DNA from: Agrocybe praecox
Taxonomy: Eukaryota > Basidiomycota > Agaricomycetes > Agaricales > Agrocybaceae
Length of the DNA: 64,000 nt
Assembly: GCA_964017145.1 (NCBI GenBank)
Contig: OZ024842.1
Location: 2,046,001-2,110,000, forward strand
Direction: 5' to 3'
Shown: piece by piece, positions 1 through 10,777 of the stretch
Position numbering within the stretch: the first letter of the stretch is position 1
How the letters are laid out: each line of letters starts with the position of its first letter
Program-made: the position numbers and the translations under genes
Notes under the pieces: generated by a model
Told to the model about the DNA's origin: nothing
The model's input: only the letters and a program-made list of their open reading frames with translations
Databases searched by the model: none

Positions 1-1150
1 GAATTCGAAATGTCCTCCATGCGACTTCTTTATCTGGTCTTGTAATCATCAACGTAAATTGCAGAATGCATTTCACCAGAAATTGGCCATGGATAAATTC
101 GAAATATGTACTTCGAGAGTTTCAATTTGACGTACGTATAATTCAATGAATTGGTGGATTATGTATGAGCGATATACCCACCGTCTTCTGTCATCATGAT
201 AACCCCTTGTCCACAAATTGTGACTGTAGACTTCGTAGACCTTTGAGAGTCCTCGAGACATCGTCTAAGTATATTGGCTCCCTCCATGTCGGCTAGGAGG
301 CGCTGTTGATTGGCGGGTTTGTTCTTGACAGTGCTCAAAGTTCCCATCCAGCTGTTTTTTAGAGTTCTTTCCACTGACGCTCGGGGCCAGATGTATGGAA
401 ACTGCGTCATCGATATCAAACAGAGTGGCATTTACCGTACATACCGCCGGCACAATTATCTGTAAAAAGTCAACGCTCACATGGATCATCACTCTTAAGC
501 TCCCACGTCAAAGTGTTGAGTCTCCTTCTTTCATTAAGGAGGTACATTTTTATCCTTTTATCCGATTGTTGGCGTTTGGTAACACATGCTCCATGGGCGT
601 TCGTTACGGATATGATATCTGTATTTACAGGATTGATTGAAACTTCGGTCATTCTTTACAGGACCGATGTTGGTCTTTTCCTAATGTTCATCCTGAAAAT
701 GGTTAGACAAAAAACTAGGCATTGTCCCAACTTATCTATGTGTGCATAAGAGGCGCCATTCCGACTCTGGGATAGCTCAACAGTAGCACAACATTACATC
801 TCTCTCACGACTATCCTAACCCACAATGGCATAAGTCTGTGTGATTCAGTCAGTGTGATTGTCGTTAATTCTATGTATGATCCAAATATGTCTCTAGCCG
901 ATGGGTTAAACGACGGTTAAAAGGCAAGCCATCAATTTTGGTGATGCATCATGGAACAGTAATTTGCGGCGAGGTGACAAGGAGGTCGTTTGATACACAA
1001 TACATTCTAGTAAATTAGTTACGTATAGCTCTCTTCAAATGCTTGGTAGAATATTATGATACAGGTTGATACAGACGTCAAATCCGCGCCTACTGGTGTC
1101 CAAAAGAAGTTCATGAGGTGAGACAGGTATACATAAACAGCACTGGGATG
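1..1150. other. Intergenic, no gene seen
   Basis: All open frames here are short, overlap on both strands and resemble no family I know. I see no RNA gene or clear repeat. It is downstream of the WOPR gene, so the last part may be its 3' untranslated region. Confidence 0.6.
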
Positions 1151-2293
1151 CTAGCAGTTGAATTGGAGACATGAGATGTTCGGTCCCACCAATTTCTCGC
1201 CAAATCCTCGGGAATTCAGTAACATAAGGATCTTTTCGTCCGTGGGATGTCTCCGGGGAGGTGGGTTATCTTGCAAGTAAGAAAGTGGCACTAGGAGGTC
1301 TCGTCCATTGTCGTCTGCTGTAACCGATCTGCGGCTGAACGTTGGTTCTGCCTGTTCGCTGCTGCTCGGGGAGATAGCAGGCGGAGATATGTCTCTTGGG
1401 GTATATGGGACATACTCTAGGCGTGAAAGTGCGGAATTCTCGCTCGAGTTTTCCGATTCAGGGAGGAAAATATGGTCGGGTCGTCCCTTCGCAGAGCGTG
1501 CGCTTTGATACTTTCCATGAGGGACGGCTAGTGTCGCTAACTGTGGAATGTCGTCAATGGATCTTAGTCGAGCCACTGTGTCCTCAGTGAAATAAGCAAC
1601 TGTGCACATGATCGAAGATATCAGCCCACACAAGTAAATGAATCCGAGCTGAGATTACTTACTCAAATGCCATTTCCTTCGACCTCGAGGGGTATCGACG
1701 TATACCGTGTATGTCTGTTTTATCAATACTGTGCGGGATGGGTCATAAGACGATGACCTATCAGGTAAGCGTGAGCAGCAGCTCCATCCTTGATCACTTG
1801 GCAACTCTTACAGGCTGTCTGTGTATAGTTGCTGAGAGGATGTTTTTTCGTGATAGAAAAGGAACCCCTAACCCAAGTGATGTATAAGACGCGCTGATCA
1901 TGATGAAAAGATACATGAAATTCTCTTACCTCTCGCACTCTTGATGGACCCCATCGAATACCTGTTGATGTCAGAACGAGACTAAGTATCAAGACCCTCA
2001 GCCGCCCATAGTGCAGACTCACCATCTGTCCATCTTTCTATGCCAACCTACGAGCAGTTCTTTCAGTAACCCGGAGACAAGAGTCTAGCGACAAGCTTGC
2101 TCACCCCGGTCAATTCGGCGTGTGGTCCTCTTTCCTCCCATACGTAGACTGATCCTGAAGTAATCAGGCCTCTTTCTTCAGTATCCAACCGCCGAGTGAC
2201 CATGGGGAATATGTTGAGGTATACAGAATGGAATATGGCACGAGCGTCAGCAGGAGACCGGATGCGGAGCCCAGTAATTGTGGCACGTTGCAT
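1151..2293 (-). CDS. WOPR-domain (Gti1/Pac2 family) transcription regulator
   Basis: Sequence-specific DNA-binding regulator of the Gti1/Pac2 (Wor1/Ryp1) family, which controls morphology, development and nutrient responses in fungi; it would act in the nucleus. I read six exons: 2293-2105, 2047-2023, 1961-1930, 1867-1812, 1757-1663 and 1599-1151. They give 846 nt, a 281-aa protein with every junction in frame. The first WOPR half carries MVTRRLDTEERG, SGSVYVWEE, ERWTDGIRWGPSRV and FLFYHEK. The second half carries LIKQTYTVYVDTPRGRRKWH followed by AYFTED. The Ser/Pro-rich C-terminal tail is short for the family, which often exceeds 400 aa. Exons 2 and 3 are only 25 and 32 nt, so simple ORF scans miss the gene. 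No neighbour hints at a specific role. The family call is firm; the target genes are unknown. Confidence 0.88.
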
Positions 2294-5200
2294 CGTATGT
2301 GCAGGGGAAAGGGGAGGATGGAAGGAAGCGGCCTAATATGACATAAAGTTGCTACGCTTGGTTTTTAAATAAGAGAACCTGTCCGCGCCGTGGATTTCAC
2401 AGGACTCAGGAGAATGTATACTGATGGGGCAGGTTTACGACATATCTGGATATAATGTTCATCTAAAAATGTGTCCAACATTATTAAAGCTTAAGTGTTT
2501 AAAAACACTTGGAATGTCCACGTCAGGGACTGAGAATGGCCGATGATGCGTTCCTGGATTCGGTTTCATGCATTTGGACGCTCAACGTTCAACGCCAATG
2601 GGAATTTAGCATCCGATACGCGCGCTTCTATGGTGAAATCGAGGACTTCAAAAACCGCAGTCACGAAAATGAAGACCTTTAACTTGAGAATTTACAAAGA
2701 AGATTCCGGACGTCAGGCCTCTTGGACGTTAGTCACTGAAGCCAGTGATCACAGTAGGTTTTGGCGAAGAAGATGCAATATAACACTTGACTGTATATGT
2801 ATATGAGACGGGGACATCTCGATACCAAGACCACCTAATTTATTAAGATTTGATACTGAAATCATGATTTTACATACGCGGTCACCGAGAATCTGGGACC
2901 GTAGCGAATAAGTGTGGCCCCAATTGATCATTGGTGATGTCTAATGATATGCTTAAGTCAAGTAAACTAATAGTGGATGCCATCATGATTCATCTTCGAC
3001 GAGGCAATTGGAGAGTCCCACTGCTATTTTGACTTCTGGACATTTGTTATTTACATGAACCTGGCGATGGTAGCCCGGGATGACCATTAAATATTAAGCA
3101 CTGTCATATCTGCTCAGCAGGCTCATTCAGATCTTTGCTATCCTGAAATCAAGTTTGCGGTTGACCGCCACTCGCAACAGCTGTGATTGGAGGAAGATTA
3201 AATAGGGGTATAGGTTGGGTATAGCTCCGAAATGGTACTACTTGTTTGTGTCCTCTGGGACTATTGAGTACATGTTTTTGATCTTCTCGGAAATTGGACA
3301 ACTTACAGTGACAATGTCGGGCAAGTATACTCTCTTCAACAGGTACACGGCCGCGGGCATTATTTTCGTTCGGCCCGATATGCGACGGTGGTTAATTTCA
3401 TAACATACCAAAAGCGGTGACTTATTGGCTCCTTATGGTCTCCCTGCATATTCGCAGATCTCGGGATCAATAGTGATTAATGATTTGCGATTTCCTGATT
3501 CCTCGTGCATTCACAACTACTCTAAATTTCTACTACCTTATATATACACTTCACATTTTCGTTTTAACACAAGAGTTAAATCTTTATGAGATAGCTATTT
3601 CAGGAGCACTGAGATGAAAGTCAGTCTTATCAGTCTTTGTGTGTATCAGATGCGTTCCAACAGATTCCAAGTCAGTGGATAAGCTAGACGATCTATTTAG
3701 GAACCGGGACAAATGATTTCCGAGTCAGAATTGTGAGGATCGAGGATCCTGGTATATGAGCATCTTGTGACATGGTTTGCCCGTTTTCTCTCTCTAGTAG
3801 TCTCCAGTAAGGATGTCTCTAAACTTGTAGAGATTGATTCCAAGGAGTTCCAAAGCCTTACGGATAGATACGAGATACAGATACCGGGTGGTATCACATC
3901 AAAAAGGGCTCGGAAGATATACCAATCAACCATTTCAAAGTTCTATTAACCGTATTTTTGTCACTTCCACAAGTTTGTGTCCAGTAAAGTCTAGTCAAGC
4001 TACAGATAGAAAAAAAACTCAGGATACTAACCTCAGTGAAGGCTTGTAAGCGTTTACTCCACACTTTTGTCAAGTGTTAGGGGGAGCTTATAGTAGGGTC
4101 TCTAGGACTGGGAAAGACCGCGACACGTTTTGATGATAGATACAAGCGAGCCTGTTACAGCATAAAGTCTACACATCTCACGAGGTTTGTAAGACGCCGC
4201 TGCTCGAATGAAAGACTAGAACTAATCATTCATACCGACGGTCAATGTGTACTCTAGTTAACCGTTGAACAACCTTTTGCAATGTACGGGTCTCTTTTAT
4301 CTAATTATTCCAAAAATCCTGTAGTATCGCTGTTAGAGCTTATTGCGAGCTTGAAGGCGAGTAAATAGGCTAACGCATATCTCCTTGTGCCATGTGCTCT
4401 GTAGAAGAGCCATACAGCCTTACTAAGTTCATTGAGGCGTAACACATTATCTCGGTTAATGGTCAGTTGAGCCCCTAAATACATCGACAATATGCCATGA
4501 GCTCAGCCGACCGGCGACACAATGAGATTTCCCTTTAACCTCGAATTGGCCTGGCACATGTCCAGCAGTGTTTTGACAATAGCAGTGTGACAATAGCAGT
4601 GTCTCCGTATCTCGCATTTTAAAGCATTGACCTTGTCAAACGCCTATTCAATTCAAAGCTTTGAATGTCTGGATTTTGTATAAAGATTAAACTGTATACC
4701 TATCGATATCTGAGGCAAATTTAACCTTTCCTCAGGGTGTACTAGAGTTTATAAGGCCGTCAACATAGCATCAAATCGCCCTCGCCCACATCTTACTCCA
4801 ATCAAAAGGCACAAACGTTAACCACTGAAGTCTCCGCGTGGACCTCCCAGACTGTCATGTCCCCAGAAACAATTGAGGGCAGAGAGGGTCAAGCTCAAAT
4901 CCCAGGTGCATGTGGATGGGGCCATGTGTTTCACCGATGTCAGCCTTGTCACAGCTTCCCTGCACCGATCTTCAGCCAAGAGTCGAAACCCTGCGTCAGC
5001 GGTGAGAGTCCCACAAACGATTGGCAATACACTCGGTCTGTCGGTTGTGATCTTCGCATACCAAAGCTGCAACTCTTAGTGTAGTTTCTAATCTCGATCT
5101 CATTTTGGCAATTTATAGCACAAATTTCAACTCAGCGAACCTCCTTTCGCTTCCGCGATCGGTTTTGATATTTCCTGATCAGGATACATCATCTAAAATT

Positions 5201-6912
5201 AGTTTATATGTACCGTTTACACAACCTTCTATTCCGCCAGCATTCGCCGAAAATCATTGGCTAGTTGAACTCAAAAAAAAATCACGGCATACGCTATTCG
5301 GTTCAGCCTCGTATGCCGCTCCGGCACGCTTGTGAGCAAGCACGCCATCCTAAACTATTTAGACCATGACTGCTCTTGGCAAGTTGTTTTAAACTTTTTG
5401 CTACTAGTCTTCACAAACAGAAGTCAGCTGAACTCAAATTGCAGCCGGATTGGCGCGCATCATTTTGCAAAGTTGATTGAAGACCAACAGACGGGGGTAG
5501 GCTCGACAAGGCGCTGACTGAACCTTGAAGTATGGCTTGAGAATTTTTTGATTCGCATTAATACTTATAGAGTACAACTGTACACACCCGCGAAAGCTAT
5601 CGGCGTCCCGAGTCGGTTTGAAGGAGTCATAGATCCTCTTCCCGCGATAAACGTGGTTAAATGTGCACATAAATATCCTACAAATACTCTAATGCAGAGA
5701 AACGGCCTGGTGTATAGTAGACAGGATAACCGGGCGTGAGGTAAAGTTTCTCTAACGCCAAAGAGAGCCTCCGAGCCAGGGGGAATATGATACTTAACCC
5801 ATGCACATGTATAATATTTTTCTCAATCAAAATTTCTCTCATGATATCATGTATGACGCATTTGCGCGAGGTACAGGCCGACTTCAAATAGGATTTGTAT
5901 GCACTGGCCGGATTATGTCTTCCAGTTGTCATTTTGACACCCATTAGAATAATACACTATGCGGCGTTGTTCTAGATATTATATAAACTCGGGAGAGGGT
6001 GTTTTAGGGAGCCCATAGTATGTAATGTGGCGCGAAGATTGCTTGGAAGCTACTTGGACGTTCCCATCTTCCCATCAACAAAGAAAAACATACTGATGTC
6101 TGAAGTTTGTTGAGCATATTCCCGTGACTATCCCCGATGACGAGTCTACATAGACCGTCTCAAAGCTGAAGGCGTTTTTGAGATCACTTCACCAGGAGCT
6201 CAGCTTGACGAGACGAATGCTTTGTTCTATGTGCAAACTATGTATGAGATTAAATTAATCAAGGGTGCCAATGCGGGGTGTAATTCGATGGAATGGCAGG
6301 TAAAGAACATAATAAAGCATGGCAGACGGAGGAGCGATATTCGAATTGAGTTTTTAATTCAATAAGTATTCCGCAAAGTCTATAAAGATATAAGGGACAG
6401 CTTTAAACCCAAAAGAATAGAATAAAAGACATGTCCGTCTACTTATCCACACCGGATAAAGTAAAGGAGAGTAAAGGTCCATGCCAACAGAATTCAATGC
6501 ACGAACATGTCGTGACCCGTCGCGGTACAAAGGAAAGCAAATGGGAAATATGAAATCCGGCTTTTGGTTGCCCTGGAGGAATGATGGAAGATTGTTGCCG
6601 TCCTCGCGTAACAGATAAGAAAGAAAAAGTTTTGATTAATGGCGAAGGTCCCTTCCGCAGGAAGCGGCTTGAAGCTGTGCCGAAAAATAAATTAAAGCAA
6701 ACACGATCGTGTTCGATGTTAGTCTTCCGATATTCCCGTCCGTAGTTGTTTCCCATCCTGGGGCGAATATGCAGTGTGAATAGTAGTGCGCGGTTTCAAA
6801 AGCAATGTAATGACCGGATAACAAAAGAGTTGGCGTGTATATCATGGAGCGTCGTATCGTCGTGAGGTATATAATCCGGAAGAAGAAAGAAAGAAAAAGA
6901 ACCACGCAGGAT
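2294..6912. other. Gene-poor 4.6 kb stretch
   Basis: No ORF exceeds about 105 codons, the open frames overlap on all strands, and none carries a motif I recognise. I could not find transposon ends, long direct repeats or conserved domains. It may be old decayed sequence, but that is not demonstrated. Confidence 0.5.
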
Positions 6913-7763
6913 CTACTTTCTGTGCTTTTTCTTCTTTGCACCGTTGACCTGAGCCCCGGCTACCGTCACCAACTTCTGTAGCTCACCGCTCTTTTCTAAA
7001 GCGCGGATGTTGTCCACCGACGAATCGAGAACCTTTCCACCAACAAGCAGAACAGGTAACTCCGATGCAGAAGTAAGACGCTTGAGCATCGGTAATAATA
7101 TATCGGCATCTTCACGAACGTCTACTTCCATGATTGTGGGTGCAGGCTTGAGGTTAAGACCGGCAATTATGCTCTTGAGCTCCCGCGAGGCAGGGGAATA
7201 AATCTAATATATATATAAAGAATGAGTTATGAAAGGCCAGGATAAAGCCTTTTTTTCATTGAGCTTACCTTTGAGTAAAGGAATACAGGGTTCCTTAACC
7301 AAACTTCTTCCACAATAGCTTTTACTTCTTCTTGTGCACGGGGCCCTCTAATATCAAAGTCTAACACTAGTTGAGGGTCTATAGGCAATGACGGGTCGAC
7401 GGTATGCGGGATGACATTCTGCGGTAGACTAGCCAGGAAACTTGTGACAGCCGCAAGTTCTTCAGCAGTGTCAAGCTTGAGCGTCGTTTTGAAGTGATGG
7501 TGCCCTTTCCGCATACTGTGTTTGTTCGAGCCATTTGACAAGCGCGAATTCCGTATTGTCTCTACAGCGAGAGCTAGTTGGTCTGCTGCAGCCGAGTCGG
7601 AGCGTCGGATGGCGAGTGCAGGAGATAGGGTGGTGCTCTGACCGATGAAGATGTAGCTGCTGAGACAAAGAAGAATAAGAAGGGCAATGACGGTGGCACG
7701 CTGCTTCGGTTTTCGTGGCTGCAATACGGAAAATATTTGTGCGACGTGTGGTGGTAACGACAT
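6913..7763 (-). CDS. Membrane-anchored glutaredoxin-like protein lacking the active-site cysteine
   Basis: Two exons (7763-7269 and 7203-6913, intron 65 nt) give 261 aa. An N-terminal hydrophobic segment at about residues 23-41 (ATVIALLILLCLSSYIFIG) follows a basic stretch, as in type II ER/Golgi glutaredoxins such as yeast Grx6/Grx7. The thioredoxin-fold half starts near VFLYSKIYSPASRELKS. Where active glutaredoxins have C-P-Y-C or C-P-Y-S, this protein reads S-P-A-S, so the nucleophilic cysteine is a serine. The usual GG-x-D-D glutathione contact is also altered (GGKVLDSSVDN). The C-terminus is Lys-rich (KKKKHRK). The ORF is intact and the splice sites are good, so this looks like a maintained pseudo-enzyme rather than a dead gene. 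A true homologue with CPYS lies at 24107-24978. Disulfide reductase activity is not expected; a structural or glutathione/iron-sulfur-binding role is speculation. Confidence 0.82.
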
Positions 7764-9205
7764 GATGATTTGAGAGGCCTGCCTGGAAACTTAGTGGGGG
7801 CAGGGAAGGGACATAAAACAAGGGATACGGAAGAGATGAAGCAGATAATAAGGAAAGACAGGTAAGGAACGTGGTGGTCAGGAAATCAAGGGAATATGAA
7901 AGGCTAGCCGAGCCTTTGTTCCAATTGTCTCATCGACCATTTTCTTAGATCACATGCTTCGCTCAAACAGTATGGCCCTTGCCTCCTTTGCAAAAACACA
8001 TCCTCCCTTGTATTACATACTTCTTATCCTTATCCGTCGGCCATATGTCAAGGTCAACCAGAGGCACAACATCCAATGATCGGCATTTGGGCTTAACATT
8101 TCTTCGAACCGTCCTGCAAAATTGTCTACAATTCTTACAATAACTCCGCTCCCGCCTCATCCATATTTAAACGGAACAAAATTTAAAAGACCACACACAA
8201 GACAGCTGCAGGAGCAGCCACGAGTATTCGGAACCTGTCCAAAGGATAAGGATCTCGAGGGTAAATCAAAATAACTAGAATGCCACCCAGGTGCTCGTCG
8301 GTAAGTGTATAGGAGGCATTATGCCCCGACCGACCGACCGACCGATCGACCTAAGTCGACTGTCCCCAATCCCCTTTACTTTCGAAGTCGAGTCGGACGA
8401 TAAGGAAAAGGGATTTTATTTCATCCATCTAAATATCATCGCGAACGCCGCACGATATTTATCCACCAGAAGGTCAATTCAAACTGACGGATAGGCCACA
8501 GAGAATTAATCATGGAAGCCGCCTCCAGGTCTACAGCGATAGAACACTGAATTGCTCGTATGGGCATACGTTTTACACGTATGGTTTCATGAGAGAGCTG
8601 ATTAGACTACATAATGAAATAATCCTCGATTGTGAATCATCGTTCGTTCTTAGTGAAAGAACGTAACGTACTGAGTGCGGATTATTGCCTGACTCTGCTA
8701 GTCATTTAGCATCGTGAAATCCTGTGCTGTTCCGCAAGTTATCTGTATGGATAATCCTCGATACCGCCCTGAAGCATTGTGCAAGAATTGGAAAGGATCG
8801 ATACTCCTAAAGTGTTTTCCTTTTGGTTAGTGGTCTTTCGAAGCTGCTTCTGGGCCGCATAGGAGACGTGTGTAACGCGCGGAGGGATGGTGTTCCCGAC
8901 GTGAATCTCATTCTTGCTCTGTGGATCATGTTAATGCTAAACAAACCATGGGCTACTGAGCGCCCCGAGTATCATCCCGATCAGAGCCTTCTCCGAAATG
9001 TTGATCTTCGTGACGAGTCGTGCAGAAAAGAGGTGTCAGGTTATCGACGTAAAAGCACTGTAATTCAACCCAGTAGGGGAGTGTAATATGACATCGTAGT
9101 TCAAGTTGACGAGGAACGATACAAGTGACTCGGCACTAAAGTAGAGAATAATAAATTTTGAGCATAAAATATGTGTTTATATGGTAAGAAATCGGACTTA
9201 TTTAT
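7764..9205. other. Intergenic, 1.4 kb
   Basis: It contains the upstream region of the cysteine-less glutaredoxin gene and the region downstream of the NmrA-like gene. Short ORFs exist but none looks coding. A five-copy CCGA tetranucleotide run lies at 8326-8345. Confidence 0.5.
8326..8345. repeat. CCGA tetranucleotide microsatellite (5 copies)
   Basis: Five perfect CCGA units followed by a decayed TCGA copy. It lies in non-coding DNA and has no evident function. Confidence 0.85.
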
Positions 9206-9895
9206 TCAAGCATTTGAAATCATAGGAGCCTTCTGTACCCACTCCCTCTTCTCTACTTCACCCACCGCAAACGCGGCAAATGCCTTCCTTGAAAGTATAG
9301 TGCCCACTTTCCCATCCCCTACATATCCAGCCGAAACATCTTCCGTGTTCGCGTTGGTCAGGAACGGCACACGGACCATAGTCCAATCTAAATCCGCTCC
9401 TTTCGACCTAACAACCTCCCCAATGGCAACTATCTCTGCATACGCAGAGGGAGCAAACGTGCGCACACCTCTAATCATGGCAGCAAATTTCCAACTGAAT
9501 TTATCGTTGGGATCAACACCGGAGGCAGTGCTGAGGAGGATGAAGCGCTTGACTTGGTATTTGTGCATGAAGTCGATGAGGTGCCCGTAGAAAGTAGCAA
9601 TAGGTGTATTGGATGGATGGCTTGTCAAAGGGCCCAGCGCGGAGAGGATGACGTCGACACCTTGCACTGCGGTTTCTGCGATGTCCAATTCCTCGAGAGT
9701 GCCTTTGATAATGGAAATAGAAGCATTGTTCCTTAACTCCTCTGGCACCTTATCTGGGGAACGGGCGTATATGACAATGGTGCAATCCGGGTATGTCTCC
9801 AACGTTTTCTGAACAAGCGCTATGCCGGATGGGCCGGTAGCACCAAGAATCAAAAAGCGCATTTCTTGGGGTATAGTAGGTATGGTATAAACCAA
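9206..9895 (-). CDS. NmrA-like / atypical SDR NAD(P)-binding oxidoreductase
   Basis: A single-exon 229-aa protein of the atypical short-chain dehydrogenase (NmrA-like, NAD(P)-binding) group, probably cytosolic. The Rossmann nucleotide loop GATGPSG sits at about residues 18-24 after strand MRFLIL. A basic residue after the second strand (VIYARSPDKV) suggests an NADP preference, which is inference. Downstream features are VILSALGP at the end of strand 4, and KRFILLSTASGVDP with WTMVRVPFL in the substrate half. The classical Y-x3-K pair is not obvious, as is common in NmrA-type sensors and isomerase-like members. Met12 (MRFLIL) is an equally good start. The substrate is unknown. No biosynthetic neighbours were seen. 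Confidence 0.82.
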   Translation of the reverse strand: MVYTIPTIPQEMRFLILGATGPSGIALVQKTLETYPDCTIVIYARSPDKVPEELRNNASISIIKGTLEELDIAETAVQGVDVILSALGPLTSHPSNTPIATFYGHLIDFMHKYQVKRFILLSTASGVDPNDKFSWKFAAMIRGVRTFAPSAYAEIVAIGEVVRSKGADLDWTMVRVPFLTNANTEDVSAGYVGDGKVGTILSRKAFAAFAVGEVEKREWVQKAPMISNA

Positions 9896-10777
9896 GTTAT
9901 GATGGTAAAGCAGTGGGATTCGTTATTGAAGAAATTCAAGTTTTCTAATTTATAGTGCCAATTATTGCCGATGTAATCATTGGAATAAACGCCACATTTC
10001 GTCCTTTTCATTGCCACGGTTAAATCTATTCATTGCCCCAGTATTTATATCCTTCCAGCTAGATGATGATAAGTAATCTACCCTTACCAAGGGACAGCGT
10101 ACAGTTCAAACTTCATCGGTCGCTTGATGCTTATACTCATCCTCATCGTATAATGGTTTTGTGTAATTACTGACTTTACCCGAACCAACCAATTCCGCGA
10201 TAAGATAAGATGAATCGGGTCCGACTGGCTTTTCCTCGCTCCCGAACCTTTACATGCTGTCAAATTTGACGGCTTATTGATGTATCCTGTCCTGTAAATA
10301 AATGCATGGACTCTCCTCGTGCTTTGCTCTTCTTTCTCCTCCTTGCTCGCTAAGAAATCCCTCAGCGGCGCCTTTTTTTCCAGTGTTTGGTATAGCCACA
10401 GAGCATTCGGATCATCTGTCTTGGGCCTCCCAAGCGCTCAGGTTTTGGCGGGCCTCGCCCAAACGCGCTTCTCTTTTGTGAAGTCGCGTCGCGTAGGCTT
10501 TTGGATATGTCATGTGCTTTCTTTCACGCATTGTGCAAGTCCTCCGCCACTGAAACCACCGAACTATCAGTCCACCCTGAGTGAATCGGAATATCTTGAT
10601 ATTTGATACACATGGAATAAATTACCAACTTGAACATTATCAACTTGATTGACATATTTTGTCAGGGCGTTCGTTTCAAAGAGATAAAATACAAATCACA
10701 AAATTTTACAATTACAAGCAATACAACTATGTTACAAGCACCAATAGATTTTAGGTTATAAAAAGGTCCGAACCCCG
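9896..10777. other. Intergenic between NmrA-like and FLVCR-like genes
   Basis: AT-rich and without a supported gene. The part next to 9895 is the likely promoter of the NmrA-like gene; the part next to 10778 is 3' of the transporter. An ORF at 10319-10606 on the plus strand has no recognisable content. Confidence 0.5.

Noticed and set aside
1308..1590. Two plus-strand ORFs antisense to the WOPR last exon
   Set aside because: Shadows of the coding strand.
2543..2806. 87-codon plus-strand ORF in the gene-poor region
   Set aside because: No recognisable motif and no neighbouring exon; likely chance.
6439..6941. Two overlapping minus-strand ORFs of 101-105 codons
   Set aside because: Overlap each other and the 3' region of the glutaredoxin-like gene; composition is random-like.
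7963..8160. 65-codon Cys/Arg-rich minus-strand ORF
   Set aside because: Cysteine spacing fits no zinc-finger class and no exon context was found.
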